Source: Pseudomonas viridiflava (GTDB taxonomy: Bacteria > Pseudomonadota > Gammaproteobacteria > Pseudomonadales > Pseudomonadaceae). Taken from it: a DNA stretch of 64,000 nt. The translations under genes and the position numbers were made by a program. Position 1 is the stretch's first letter; each line of letters starts with the position of its first letter. Location: positions 1 through 64,000 of the forward strand of contig NZ_LKEH01000015.1 of assembly GCF_001642795.1 (NCBI RefSeq). The letters run 5' to 3'. The notes beneath the pieces were generated by a model. That model saw only the letters and a list, made by a program, of their open reading frames with translations. It had not been told where the DNA came from and made no database searches. Of this stretch, positions 9,852 to 18,739 are shown piece after piece.

Positions 9852-10790
9852 ATGGAGCTGTCTGATTCTCTGCCGGTACTCCGTATGTCGCTCCCTCATC
9901 CTGTCGATGGCAATGCTGTTCTGGTCTCGTTGATCCAGCCGCTGGCGGTGCGTCCCGGCTTTGTCGACACGCACTTGCCCGAGGTGCGTGTGCTCTCGGC
10001 GTTCAGCTATGTCGCGAGCAGCCCGCAGATGTATGAGCCGAGCCTGATGATCGTGGTGCAAGGCAGCAAGATCGCCTGCCTGGGGACGCGCACGTTCGAG
10101 TACGGCACCGGGCATTACCTGATTCAGGCACTGTCAGTGCCCTTCAAATGCGAGACCTTTGCCACGCCGGACAAGCCGCTGTATGGCGTGTCGGTGTCCA
10201 TCGACCGTGTGTTGCTCGGCGAGCTGGTGCAGGTGATGGGCTCGCTGTCGCCACAGGACTGCCAGCCGCAGACGCCGGAGTCCATGACCTCTGTACTGAT
10301 CGATGCCGGGATGCGTGACAGTGTCGAGCGCCTGCTGCGCTGCCTGCACGACCCGCTGGAGTGTCAGGCCATGGGTCAGGCCCGGATTCGTGATGTGCTG
10401 TACAGCGCGCTGCGCGGGCCGCAGGCGGGCGTGCTGCGGGCGCTGGTCGAACAGCAAGGGCAATTTGCACGGATCGCATCTGCGGTAACCTACTTGCATG
10501 AGCATTACGCCGATGCTTTGAATGTCGATACGCTGGCGCGTTGCGCGAACATGAGCACCTCGACCTTTCATGAGCACTTCAAGCGCAGCACCTTGTTGTC
10601 GCCGGTGCAGTACCTCAAGCGCCTGCGGCTGCTCAAGGCTCAGCAGTTGCTGGTGGCTGAAGGGCTGGGCGTCGCGCAGGTGGCGTTGCGGGTCGGCTAT
10701 CAGAGTGCGTCGCAATTCAGTCGCGAGTACAAACGCTATTTCGAGCGCAGTCCGGGCGAAGAGGGCGCGTATCTGGGCGTTCCCGCCTGA
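9852..10790 (+). CDS. AraC-family regulator, YqhC-like
   Basis: 312 aa. N-terminal AraC_N cupin-type domain (about 30-190: SSPQMYEPSLMIVVQGSKI, then HYLIQALSVPF) and a C-terminal double HTH (about 210-305: LARCANMSTSTFHEHFKR, VALRVGYQSASQFSREYKR). This architecture matches YqhC, the activator of an aldehyde reductase in E. coli. The divergent position to the alcohol dehydrogenase 148 nt away supports a similar role here. No clear ribosome binding site; the start is less certain (a later in-frame ATG lies at 9885). Confidence 0.88.
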   Translation: MELSDSLPVLRMSLPHPVDGNAVLVSLIQPLAVRPGFVDTHLPEVRVLSAFSYVASSPQMYEPSLMIVVQGSKIACLGTRTFEYGTGHYLIQALSVPFKCETFATPDKPLYGVSVSIDRVLLGELVQVMGSLSPQDCQPQTPESMTSVLIDAGMRDSVERLLRCLHDPLECQAMGQARIRDVLYSALRGPQAGVLRALVEQQGQFARIASAVTYLHEHYADALNVDTLARCANMSTSTFHEHFKRSTLLSPVQYLKRLRLLKAQQLLVAEGLGVAQVALRVGYQSASQFSREYKRYFERSPGEEGAYLGVPA

Positions 10791-10808
10791 CCTGTTGCTG
10801 AAAAAGAT

Positions 10809-10830
10809 AAAGGCTCCCGAGGGAGCCTTT
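10809..10830. terminator. bidirectional terminator between araC-type gene and etfQO
   Basis: AAAGGCTCCC-GA-GGGAGCCTTT, perfect 10-bp stem with A/T tails on both sides, in a convergent intergenic region. Works in either orientation. Confidence 0.88.
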
Positions 10831-10852
10831 ATTGTTGTCGCGACCGGAACAC

Positions 10853-12508
10853 TTACATGTTCGGATAAGTCGGGCCGCCAGCGCCTTCCGGTGCCACCCA
10901 GGTGATGTTCTGGGATGGATCCTTGATGTCGCAGGTCTTGCAGTGCACGCAGTTCTGGGCGTTGATCTGGAAGCGTTTCTCGCCGTCTTCCTTGGTGATC
11001 ACTTCATACACGCCCGCCGGGCAGTAGCGCTGCGCCGGTTCGTCGTACAGCGGCAGGTTCTTGCTGATCGGAATGCTAGGGTCGGTCAGCTTCAAGTGGC
11101 AGGGTTGTTCCTCTTCATGGTTGGTGCTGGAGAGGAATACCGAGCTGAGCTTGTCAAAGCTGAGCTTGCCGTCGGGTTTCGGGTAGTTGATCTTCTTCGA
11201 GTCGGCGGCCAGCTTGAGGCAGGCGTAGTCCGGCTTGGTGTCGTGCAGCGTGAACGGCAGTTTGCCACCGAAGATGTTCTGGTCGATGAAGTTGAATGCA
11301 CCGCCCTTGATCGCGCCGTACTTGTGAATGGCCACGCCGAAGTTGCGGCTGGTGAACAGTTCATCATGCAGCCAGCTGGCTTTGAATGCATCGACGTAGG
11401 AAGTCAGTGTGTCGCCGCCTTCGTTGCCTGCCAGCAACGCTTCGGCAACCGTATCGGCAGCCAGCATGCCGGACTTCATGGCCGTGTGGCTGCCCTTGAT
11501 CTTGGCGAAGTTCAGGGTGCCCAGGTCGCAGCCGATCAGTGCGCCGCCCGGGAAGACCATCTTCGGCAGCGAGTTCAGGCCACCCTTGGCAATGGCGCGA
11601 GCACCGTAGCTGATGCGCTTGCCGCCTTCCAGGTATTGCTTGATGACAGGGTGATGCTTGTAGCGCTGGAATTCGTCGAACGGCGACAGGTACGGGTTGG
11701 AGTAGGAAAGGTCGACGATCAGACCGACCACTACCTGATTGTTTTCCAGGTGATAAAGGAAGGAGCCGCCCGGGTTGGCGTCGTCCAGCGGCCAGCCAGC
11801 GGTGTGGACCACCAGGCCTTGCTCGTGTTTCGCCGGGTCGACTTCCCAGATTTCCTTGAGGCCGATGGCGTAATGCTGCACGTCGGCTTCATTGTCCAGA
11901 TCGAAACGCTTGATCAGTTGCTTGCCGATGTGGCCGCGGCAGCCTTCTGCAAACAGCGTGTACTTGGCGCGCAATTCCATGCCCGGCGTGTACAGGCCTT
12001 CTTTCGGATTGCCTTCGCGGTCGACACCCAGGTCGCCGGTGATGATGCCGCGCACGACACCGTTTTCGTCAAACAGCGCTTCCTGAGCTGCGAAGCCGGG
12101 GTAAATCTCAACGCCCAGGTTCTCGGCCTGTTGAGCCATCCAGCGGCACAGATTGCCCAGCGAGATGATGTAGTTGCCTTCGTTGTGCATGGTCCTGGGC
12201 ACGAAGAAGTTCGGCACCTTGCGGGCTTTCTCGGCGTCATTCAGGACATAGATGTCGTCACGCTTGACCGGTGTGTTGAGCGGCGCGCCCAGCGTCTGCC
12301 AGTCAGGAAAAAGTTCGTTCAGGGCGCGGGGTTCGAACACCGCACCGGACAGGATGTGTGCACCGACTTCGGAGCCTTTTTCCACCACGCAGACGCTGAT
12401 TTCCTGCCCGGCTTCGGCAGCCTTCTGCTTGAGGCGGCAAGCGGCTGAAAGCCCGGACGGGCCGGCTCCGACGATGACGACGTCGAATTCCATGTATTCG
12501 CGTTCCAC
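10853..12508 (-). CDS. electron transfer flavoprotein-ubiquinone oxidoreductase
   Basis: 551 aa. Membrane-associated FAD / 4Fe-4S enzyme passing electrons from ETF to ubiquinone during fatty-acid and amino-acid oxidation. FAD-binding VVIVGAGPSGLSAACRLK near the N-terminus; C-terminal cluster cysteines in YCPAGVYEV and QNCVHCKTCDIKDP. The start is a GTG (MEREYMEFD): an AGGAGA ribosome binding site lies 6 nt upstream of it, better placed than for the ATG five codons later. Divergent from etfBA with a shared 538-nt control region. Confidence 0.96.
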   Translation of the reverse strand: MEREYMEFDVVIVGAGPSGLSAACRLKQKAAEAGQEISVCVVEKGSEVGAHILSGAVFEPRALNELFPDWQTLGAPLNTPVKRDDIYVLNDAEKARKVPNFFVPRTMHNEGNYIISLGNLCRWMAQQAENLGVEIYPGFAAQEALFDENGVVRGIITGDLGVDREGNPKEGLYTPGMELRAKYTLFAEGCRGHIGKQLIKRFDLDNEADVQHYAIGLKEIWEVDPAKHEQGLVVHTAGWPLDDANPGGSFLYHLENNQVVVGLIVDLSYSNPYLSPFDEFQRYKHHPVIKQYLEGGKRISYGARAIAKGGLNSLPKMVFPGGALIGCDLGTLNFAKIKGSHTAMKSGMLAADTVAEALLAGNEGGDTLTSYVDAFKASWLHDELFTSRNFGVAIHKYGAIKGGAFNFIDQNIFGGKLPFTLHDTKPDYACLKLAADSKKINYPKPDGKLSFDKLSSVFLSSTNHEEEQPCHLKLTDPSIPISKNLPLYDEPAQRYCPAGVYEVITKEDGEKRFQINAQNCVHCKTCDIKDPSQNITWVAPEGAGGPTYPNM

Positions 12509-12602
12509 AGGCTATCTCCTACTCTCAAGGCTCACGGTATTTTTTTATGGGTCACGGTGGACCGACATACGGACTTGGACCGCATATCTTTTTAAGGCGT
12601 GC

Positions 12603-12631
12603 AGTATATCTACACCACTGCGCGGGTCCAA
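12603..12631 (-). promoter_or_regulatory. sigma70-type promoter of etfQO
   Basis: Read on the minus strand: TTGGAC (12626-12631), 17-nt spacer, TATACT (12603-12608). It is about 95 nt before the GTG start and directly beside the PsrA-type operator. Confidence 0.65.
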
Positions 12632-12633
12632 TA

Positions 12634-12647
12634 CAAACGTTTGTTTG
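12634..12647. promoter_or_regulatory. PsrA-type operator
   Basis: CAAAC-GTTT-GTTTG, matching the published PsrA consensus (G/C)AAAC-N2-4-GTTTG/C. It also contains the perfect palindrome CAAACGTTTG (12634-12643). It ends 2 nt from the etfQO -35 element. PsrA is a TetR-type, long-chain-fatty-acid-responsive regulator, known to act on beta-oxidation and ETF genes in Pseudomonas. Confidence 0.75.
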
Positions 12648-13046
12648 AATCGGCCGCAGGCCAGATAAATCAAAGACGCGCGACTCATGACTGGCCGATT
12701 TGGCGTATTGACCGGAAAAGGCGTTGCGGTCAAGATACGGGCGGTTTTGCGTTTGCCGTAGGCTGAAACGGGGTTCCACGGACATCCCTTGCGGATATCC
12801 GTAGCGGACCCCTGAAAAAGGCATCAGGCGAATGCAGTGCAGGCAGTCACGTAAACGGCCAGTGTCGCCCGGTGCATTTTACACACCCTGCCGGTGCATG
12901 ACGGGTGACGCCCTGTTTTTATCGGGCTTTTGGCGGGATTTGCATCAAGGCATGTTCGCCTGCACGAATACGATTGCTTGTTGAGGACACATATCGATCG
13001 CCTGGTATTGCCGGGCGACTTCTTTTCACCGGAGAGTGAGGAATCC

Positions 13047-13796
13047 ATGAAGGTTCTTGTAGCTGTCAAACGAGTGGTCGACTACAACGTCAAGGTTCGC
13101 GTCAAGGCGGACAACTCCGGCGTCGATCTTGCCAACGTCAAAATGTCCATGAACCCTTTCTGCGAAATTGCCGTGGAAGAGGCTGTACGCCTGAAAGAGA
13201 AGGGCGTAGCGACCGAGATCGTGGTGGTGACCATCGGCCCGACCACTGCTCAAGAGCAGTTGCGTACTGCGTTGGCGCTGGGTGCCGACCGCGCCGTGCT
13301 GGTCGAGTCCGCCGAAGAACTGACATCCCTGGCCGTTGCCAAGCTGCTCAAGGCCGTTGTCGACAAGGAGCAGCCGCAACTGGTCATCCTTGGCAAACAG
13401 GCCATCGACAGTGACAACAATCAGACTGGCCAGATGCTGGCTGCGCTGAGCGGCTATCCGCAGGGCACCTTCGCGTCCAAGGTCGAAGTGTCGGTCGACA
13501 AGGTTGCCGTGACCCGCGAGATCGACGGCGGTCTGCAAACCGTTTCCCTGAGCCTGCCGGCCATCGTGACCACAGACCTGCGTCTGAACGAGCCGCGTTA
13601 CGCCTCGCTGCCCAACATCATGAAAGCCAAGAAGAAGCCGCTTGAAGTGCTGACACCCGATGCACTGGGCGTTTCCACGGCCTCGACCAACAAGACTCTC
13701 AAGGTCGAAGCACCGGCTGCGCGCAGCGCGGGCATCAAAGTCAAATCGGTGGCCGAACTGGTCGAGAAACTGAAAACCGAAGCGAAGGTAATCTAA
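13047..13796 (+). CDS. etfB: electron transfer flavoprotein beta subunit
   Basis: 249 aa, usual family length. Forms the AMP-binding half of the ETF heterodimer that collects electrons from acyl-CoA dehydrogenases. Typical N-terminus [46 protein letters not shown]; and the signature [18 protein letters not shown]. The start at 13047 follows a GAGGAAT-containing leader. Its TAA abuts the etfA ATG, so the two are translationally coupled. Confidence 0.97.
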   Translation: MKVLVAVKRVVDYNVKVRVKADNSGVDLANVKMSMNPFCEIAVEEAVRLKEKGVATEIVVVTIGPTTAQEQLRTALALGADRAVLVESAEELTSLAVAKLLKAVVDKEQPQLVILGKQAIDSDNNQTGQMLAALSGYPQGTFASKVEVSVDKVAVTREIDGGLQTVSLSLPAIVTTDLRLNEPRYASLPNIMKAKKKPLEVLTPDALGVSTASTNKTLKVEAPAARSAGIKVKSVAELVEKLKTEAKVI

Positions 13797-14726
13797 ATGA
13801 CGATCCTGGTTATCGCTGAGCACGACAATGCAACCGTAGCCCCGGCTACGCTCAACACCCTCGCTGCGGCCCAGAAGATCGGTGGCGACATCCACCTGCT
13901 GGTGGCCGGTTCCGGCGTAAGCGCCGTGGCCGAAGCTGCTGCGAAAATCGCTGGCGTGGCAAAAGTGCTGGTGGCCGACAACGCCGCCTACGCGCATCAA
14001 TTGCCGGAAAACGTCGCGCCGCTGGTCGTTGAACTGGCCGCCGGTCACAGCCACGTGCTGGCTGCCGCCACCTCCAATGGCAAGAACATCCTGCCACGCG
14101 TCGCAGCGCAGCTGGATGTGGACCAGATCTCGGAAATCATCTCGGTCGAATCGGCTGACACCTTCACCCGTCCGATCTACGCCGGTAACGCCATTGCCAC
14201 CGTGCAGTCCACTGCTTCGGTCAAGGTCATCTCCGTGCGTGCCACTGGCTTCGATCCGGTTGCCGCAGAAGGCGGTTCGGCGTCGGTCGAAGCGGTTTCG
14301 GCTGCTCACGACGCGGGCAAGTCGAGCTTCGTCGGCGAAGAGCTGGCCAAGTCCGACCGTCCTGAGCTGACGGCTGCCAAAATCGTCGTTTCCGGCGGTC
14401 GCGGCATGCAGAACGGTGACAACTTCAAGCACCTCTACGCGCTGGCGGACAAGCTGGGCGCTGCGGTTGGTGCTTCGCGTGCTGCCGTCGATGCCGGTTT
14501 CGTGCCCAACGACATGCAGGTCGGCCAGACCGGCAAGATCGTTGCGCCACAGCTGTACATCGCTGTCGGTATCTCCGGCGCGATCCAGCATCTGGCGGGC
14601 ATGAAGGACTCCAAGGTGATCGTTGCGATCAACAAGGACGAAGAAGCGCCGATTTTCCAGGTGGCCGATTACGGTCTGGTAGCGGATCTGTTCGAAGCAA
14701 TCCCGGAGCTGGAGAAGCTGGTCTGA
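13797..14726 (+). CDS. etfA: electron transfer flavoprotein alpha subunit
   Basis: 309 aa. FAD-binding partner of EtfB. C-terminal FAD domain shows [57 protein letters not shown] and [29 protein letters not shown], the canonical ETF-alpha signature. Begins immediately after the etfB stop. The pair feeds the ETF-QO encoded divergently, so the locus holds the complete ETF electron chain. Confidence 0.97.
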   Translation: MTILVIAEHDNATVAPATLNTLAAAQKIGGDIHLLVAGSGVSAVAEAAAKIAGVAKVLVADNAAYAHQLPENVAPLVVELAAGHSHVLAAATSNGKNILPRVAAQLDVDQISEIISVESADTFTRPIYAGNAIATVQSTASVKVISVRATGFDPVAAEGGSASVEAVSAAHDAGKSSFVGEELAKSDRPELTAAKIVVSGGRGMQNGDNFKHLYALADKLGAAVGASRAAVDAGFVPNDMQVGQTGKIVAPQLYIAVGISGAIQHLAGMKDSKVIVAINKDEEAPIFQVADYGLVADLFEAIPELEKLV

Positions 14727-14750
14727 TTCAGCCTCTTCCACTATAAAGAG

Positions 14751-14822
14751 AACCCGTTCCATTCGGCTTCATTCACTGTCAGGCTTGTCTGCGGTGTTTG
14801 AAGTCTGATGAACGGGTTTTTT
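14751..14822 (+). terminator. etfBA terminator with long loop
   Basis: AACCCGTTC (14751-14759) pairs with GAACGGGTT (14810-14818), with a 50-nt loop and a run of six T after the stem. The long loop is unusual for an intrinsic terminator, but the stem and T run are perfect. Confidence 0.6.
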
Positions 14823-14846
14823 ATCGACTTGTGAAAAGGGCTGTCC

Positions 14847-15689
14847 ATGCAACGCCATTCCGTTCCCCATTCCAGACTGCTGCGCTCCCTTCTGTTGGGG
14901 TTGATCGTGTCGCCAGCGCTGGGCTTCGCGGCGGGTAAATGTGAGCGGCTGATCGTGACCGGCAGCCCTGACGCGCCGCCGTACCTGTGGCGCGATCCTC
15001 AGGATCCCAGGCACCTGATGGGCGCCAACGCTGATCTGCTGAAACAGGCGGCCGGAGAGCTGGGTATCAAGGTCGAGTTTCTGTACGCAGGCAAGCGCAG
15101 CCAGGCCCTCGAAGAAGTGCGCACCGGACGCATGGACCTGCTGGCCGATGCGCCCATGAATGCCGCACAACTGGATGCCCTTGACTACATCCATCCAGCC
15201 ATCGCGCAGAACGATATCGTGATCTGGACACGTCATGATCATGCTGTTCCGCTGACGACGTTCAGCGAACTTCATGGGCACAGCGGCGCCATCTCTGACA
15301 AAACGCGGCTGACGCCTGACTTCGACGAGGCCACCCGGCAGCATTTGACGCTGGAGCGCGTTTCCGGTCTGACCCCGGCATTCCAGAAATTGGCGCTGGG
15401 CGAGGTGGATTACGTGCTGGCAGGTCGCTATGCGGGGATGGTCATGGTGCAGACATTGGGCTTGTCGGCCGACGTGGTTGCCCAGCCTTTGCCTCTCGAC
15501 AGGCCCGGTTTCTATCTGGCGCTGTCATTCAATTCGGCCTGCAACGATCCATGGTTGCGCGGACAGCTGGCGAAAAAGATGACAGAATCGGCCGCCTCCG
15601 GCCTTGCAGGTGAAGTGATCCGACACAATCTGGATCTCTGGAAAACCCAGCTGTTGCAGCCTGCCAGTGCCAGCGCCTCAACCAAGTAG
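14847..15689 (+). CDS. periplasmic solute-binding protein (Bac_3 type)
   Basis: 280 aa. An N-terminal signal peptide (LLRSLLLGLIVSPALGFAAG) is followed by a type II periplasmic binding fold as in amino-acid ABC transporters (LIVTGSPDAPPYLWRD, DLLKQAAGELGIKVEF, RTGRMDLLADAPMNAAQLDALDY). No permease or ATPase gene lies nearby, so it may act as a sensor or orphan binding protein. The next two genes encode envelope lipoproteins 11 nt downstream, hinting at an envelope role. Ligand unknown. Confidence 0.8.
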   Translation: MQRHSVPHSRLLRSLLLGLIVSPALGFAAGKCERLIVTGSPDAPPYLWRDPQDPRHLMGANADLLKQAAGELGIKVEFLYAGKRSQALEEVRTGRMDLLADAPMNAAQLDALDYIHPAIAQNDIVIWTRHDHAVPLTTFSELHGHSGAISDKTRLTPDFDEATRQHLTLERVSGLTPAFQKLALGEVDYVLAGRYAGMVMVQTLGLSADVVAQPLPLDRPGFYLALSFNSACNDPWLRGQLAKKMTESAASGLAGEVIRHNLDLWKTQLLQPASASASTK

Positions 15690-15700
15690 GGATGTTTTTT

Positions 15701-16051
15701 GTGAGTATTCGTTTTTCAATCGCCGCCCTGGCGATCGCCTCGCTGGTCGGTTGCGCCAGTGATCCGGTTCCGACCGAACAATTCAAACTGACCGAGCAGG
15801 CGCTTGAGCAGGCCAAGGCTGTCGGCGCTGACGAACAGCCCGAGCTGGAAACGGCCGAGGCCAAGTTCGCCGATGCCCGTGCCGACATGGCTGACAAGTC
15901 CTACAAGGAAGCGCGCATGAAGGCTGAGCAGGCCGAGCTGGATGCCCGTCTGGCAGAGGCACGCGTCCTGACGCTGAAAAGCCAGGAGCAGATCACTCAG
16001 TTGAACACCCGCCTGACTCGGTTGCGCAAGCAGCTGGGAGACGCCCAATGA
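15701..16051 (+). CDS. DUF4398-like lipoprotein
   Basis: 116 aa. Lipobox LVGC with the lipidated cysteine at residue 18, then an alpha-helical, Ala/Glu/Gln-rich coiled-coil body (QALEQAKAVGADEQPELE, ARMKAEQAELDARLAEAR). I chose GTG at 15701 because AGGGA (15688-15692) lies 8 nt before it. The ATG at 15692 overlaps that ribosome binding site. Overlaps the OmpA-like gene by 4 nt (ATGA), so the two are coupled and probably act together at the outer membrane/peptidoglycan. Confidence 0.8.
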   Translation: MSIRFSIAALAIASLVGCASDPVPTEQFKLTEQALEQAKAVGADEQPELETAEAKFADARADMADKSYKEARMKAEQAELDARLAEARVLTLKSQEQITQLNTRLTRLRKQLGDAQ

Positions 16052-16863
16052 ACCGTATCCCACGTGCGCTGAGCGTTTGCCTGTTGCTGGGCTCTGCAGG
16101 TCTTTACGGTTGCGCCGGTCACCAGAACAGTGATCAGGCCCTGCAGCAGGCCAGTGCGGACTTCCAGAAGGTCAAGGAAGACACCGATGTACTGCGCAGT
16201 GCGCCGAAAGACGTGATTCGTGCCGGTGAGTCGCTTGCCCGTGCCGAGCGTCTCTCCAGCTATCTGGGCAGTGGTGCCGACGTGAATCATTACGCCTATT
16301 TGAGCAGCCGCTACAGTGAAATCGCCCGTGAGCACAGTAATCTCATGCTGAGCCAGGAGCGTCTGGCGAAAATGGAAATGGAACGTCAGCGCCTGCAATT
16401 GGGCTTGCGCGAAGCCAAGCTGGCCAGCGCCCAGCAGCAGGGCAGGTGGCTTGAAGACCAGATCCTCAGTCTCGCCACGACCCAGACCGACCGTGGGCTG
16501 GTCATGACCCTGGGCGATGTGCTGTTTGATGCGGGCCATGCCGAGCTGAAGAATTCTGCGAGTCGCACCGTGCTCAAGGTCGTGCAGTTTCTGCAGATCA
16601 ATCCACGCCGGATCGTCAGAATCGAGGGTTATACCGACAGTACCGGTGATCGTCAGGAAAACCTCAAGCTGTCCCGTGATCGGGCACAGGCCGTTGCTGA
16701 CGTGCTGATGGACCTTGGGATCGATGAAAAGCGAATCAAGGTCGAGGGTTATGGTCAGGAATTCCCGGTCAACGTGAACGCAACCGAACGTGGGCGGGCG
16801 CAGAATCGTCGCGTTGAAATCGTCTTTTCCGACGAGAAGGGTCAGCTTGGGGCGGCTCGTTAA
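16048..16863 (+). CDS. OmpA-family peptidoglycan-binding lipoprotein
   Basis: 271 aa. Signal peptide with lipobox-like LYGC; a helical DUF4398-like middle (SESLARAERLSSYLGSGADV, then coiled coil to about residue 145); and a C-terminal OmpA domain (GDVLFDAGHAELKNSASRTV, VRIEGYTDSTG, NLKLSRDRAQAVADVL, GRAQNRRVEIVF) with the Asp and Arg residues that bind diaminopimelate. Likely an outer-membrane anchor to peptidoglycan. Coupled to the upstream small lipoprotein. Confidence 0.9.
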   Translation: MNRIPRALSVCLLLGSAGLYGCAGHQNSDQALQQASADFQKVKEDTDVLRSAPKDVIRAGESLARAERLSSYLGSGADVNHYAYLSSRYSEIAREHSNLMLSQERLAKMEMERQRLQLGLREAKLASAQQQGRWLEDQILSLATTQTDRGLVMTLGDVLFDAGHAELKNSASRTVLKVVQFLQINPRRIVRIEGYTDSTGDRQENLKLSRDRAQAVADVLMDLGIDEKRIKVEGYGQEFPVNVNATERGRAQNRRVEIVFSDEKGQLGAAR

Positions 16864-17187
16864 GGCTGGGTTCTGGCTTTGCTCCATCCTGGGGGAAAGG
16901 ATGACCTGAGTCGTGCTCTCGGCTTACGGAATCCGTAGTCTGTGCCAATTGTGACGCTGAGCGATGGGCGCTATCAATGTGGGATGATGATGTTGTCATG
17001 CTCCTGCGTGGTAACGCCGCTCAGGACGCTCCCGAATGTGACTGGCTTGAGCGTGCGCTCATTAATTTTCCGCACCCCACGCATTCGCTGGCCCGTTCTC
17101 AAACTGTTCCAGTACACTTCATGACAATGGTCGGCCACCACCAATCTGTTTTATAAAAAAATGGCCGACCCTCATGAGGCTGTGGTC
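16864..17187. other. 324-nt intergenic region before the MocR-type gene
   Basis: Holds a short palindrome TACGGA-A-TCCGTA (16925-16937) and the inverted repeat at 17129-17170 around an AT-rich box. No other gene or terminator was recognised. Confidence 0.5.
17129..17170. promoter_or_regulatory. inverted repeat around the MocR-gene promoter (putative auto-operator)
   Basis: GGTCGGCCA (17129-17137) and TGGCCGACC (17162-17170) are perfect 9-bp inverted arms, 24 nt apart. They enclose the A/T-rich TTTTATAAAA that could hold the -10. The arrangement fits autoregulation by the adjacent GntR/MocR-type regulator (inference). Confidence 0.5.
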
Positions 17188-18627
17188 ATGACCAATCTTT
17201 TGCTTTATCAGCGCATCGCTCAGCAACTGGCTGAAGACATTCGTCGCGGTGTTTATCAGCCTGGCGAACGTGTGCCGTCGGTGCGCAAGATGAGTTCGCA
17301 GCTCAACGTCAGTCATGCCACGGTCTTGCAGGCCTATGCGAACCTCGAAGATCAAGGTTTGATCCGGGCCAGGCCGCAGTCCGGCTATTACGTGCATCAG
17401 ACGCCTGCGTTGACCGCCTCCACGCCCGATATAGCCCGTGTCGAGCGTCCGGGGCTGGTCACGCGCAGCAGCATCATTCAGCAGGTGCTCGAAGAGTCGC
17501 GCCGTGAGGGGGTCTTCGCGCTGGGTGCAGCCGTGCCTCATGTTGACTATCTGCCCGTTCGCGCCTTGCATCAGCAGCTCGCCAAGGTCACGCGTTTTCA
17601 CAGTCCGCGGGCATTCAGTTACATGTTCAGCCCGGGTTTCGAGCCGTTGCGCAGGCAGGTGGCTATTCGAATGCGTGACGCGGGCGTTGTCGTCGATCCG
17701 TCTGAAGTGGTGATCACGCACGGTTGTGTCGATGCGCTGCAGATGGCGTTACGCGTCCTGACCCGTCCCGGCGATCTGATTGCCGCCGAATCGCCTGCTT
17801 ACTACGGTCTGCTTCAACTGGCTGACCTGCTCGGCCTGAAAGTCATCGAGATTCCAAGCGATCCGGCCACCGGCATCAGTCTTGAGGCCTTGCAGCTTGC
17901 CGCCAATCAATGGTCGATCAAGGCGCTGGTGCTGACCTCCCGGCTGAGTAATCCGCTGGGTGGCACCATGCCTGAGGAGCGGCAGAAGAATCTCCTGCGA
18001 CTGGCTTCGGATTTCGACATTCAGGTCGTCGAAGATGATGTCTATGGCGAGTTGATGTTCGAGGTGGGACGCACCAAGGCGCTCAAGGCTTTTGATCGAC
18101 TGGGGCGGGTGATTTATTGCTCGAGTTTCTCCAAGACGCTGTCACCGGGTGTGCGCGTCGGCTGGATGATCGCCGGCAAGTACCAGGCCGAAATCCAGCG
18201 CCTGCAAACCTTCAGCACCCATTCGGCCTGCAGTGTGACGCAGATGGCAGTTGCCGCTTACCTGGAGAATGGCGGCTACGACCGGCACCTCAGGTTTATA
18301 CGGCTGGAATACCGCAAGAATCTGAGTGCCTACCAACTTGCGGTTCAGCAATCGTTTCCCGAAGGCACGCAGATGAGCAGGCCGGCGGGCGGTTTTATTC
18401 TTTGGGTCAGCCTGCCTGGGCGGGTCAATACTCAGGAACTGCATGTCCGGGCGCTGGAGCAGGGTATCAGTATTGCGCCGGGACTTATTTTCAGTAACAC
18501 CGAGCAATTCAACCACGGTATTCGCCTGAACTGCGGAATGCCCTGGAACAGGGAAGCGGAGCGCGCGTTGATGACATTGGGGATGTTGGCCAGACAGTTG
18601 TGTCAGGAAGTGTCGCCAGCCTACTGA
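17188..18627 (+). CDS. MocR-type GntR/aminotransferase regulator
   Basis: 479 aa. N-terminal GntR winged HTH (residues about 1-70: RIAQQLAEDIRRGVYQPGERVPSVRKMSSQLNVSHATVLQAYANLE) fused to a fold-type I aminotransferase domain. The PLP lysine in SSFSKTLSPG is Lys316. MocR proteins use PLP or its adducts as effectors and often control B6, amino-acid or GABA genes; the target here is unknown. I prefer ATG 17188 (GAGG 9 nt upstream) to ATG 17161, which lies inside the promoter palindrome. Confidence 0.9.
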   Translation: MTNLLLYQRIAQQLAEDIRRGVYQPGERVPSVRKMSSQLNVSHATVLQAYANLEDQGLIRARPQSGYYVHQTPALTASTPDIARVERPGLVTRSSIIQQVLEESRREGVFALGAAVPHVDYLPVRALHQQLAKVTRFHSPRAFSYMFSPGFEPLRRQVAIRMRDAGVVVDPSEVVITHGCVDALQMALRVLTRPGDLIAAESPAYYGLLQLADLLGLKVIEIPSDPATGISLEALQLAANQWSIKALVLTSRLSNPLGGTMPEERQKNLLRLASDFDIQVVEDDVYGELMFEVGRTKALKAFDRLGRVIYCSSFSKTLSPGVRVGWMIAGKYQAEIQRLQTFSTHSACSVTQMAVAAYLENGGYDRHLRFIRLEYRKNLSAYQLAVQQSFPEGTQMSRPAGGFILWVSLPGRVNTQELHVRALEQGISIAPGLIFSNTEQFNHGIRLNCGMPWNREAERALMTLGMLARQLCQEVSPAY

Positions 18628-18739
18628 ACACTTGCTGTTTTTCGTCAATTGTTCGGAACTCTTGGCTTGTCATGTATGCCTCAAAGGCACAGCATGTAGC
18701 TCTTTCGGCTTTGCCACTGTCTTGTCTGATCTTTTGCCT

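Larger units (their letters stand above)
12509..13046. other. 538-nt divergent control region etfQO / etfBA
   Basis: Contains the etfQO promoter (12603-12631, minus strand) and a PsrA-type operator (12634-12647). An imperfect hairpin lies at 12769-12813 (GGGGT...GGATATCC arms). No open reading frame in it has convincing coding features. I could not find a good sigma70 match for etfB; TTGACC at 12708 lacks a proper -10. Confidence 0.6.

Noticed and set aside
10832..12448. Long open frame antisense to etfQO (538 codons)
   Set aside because: Shadow of the well-conserved ETF-QO gene; translation shows no known motif.
12769..12813. Imperfect hairpin in the etf gap as a terminator or RNA gene
   Set aside because: Pairing is broken and no T run follows; divergent genes on both sides need no terminator.
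16925..16937. Short palindrome TACGGA-A-TCCGTA
   Set aside because: No gene start, T run or known site near it; kept only as part of the gap description.
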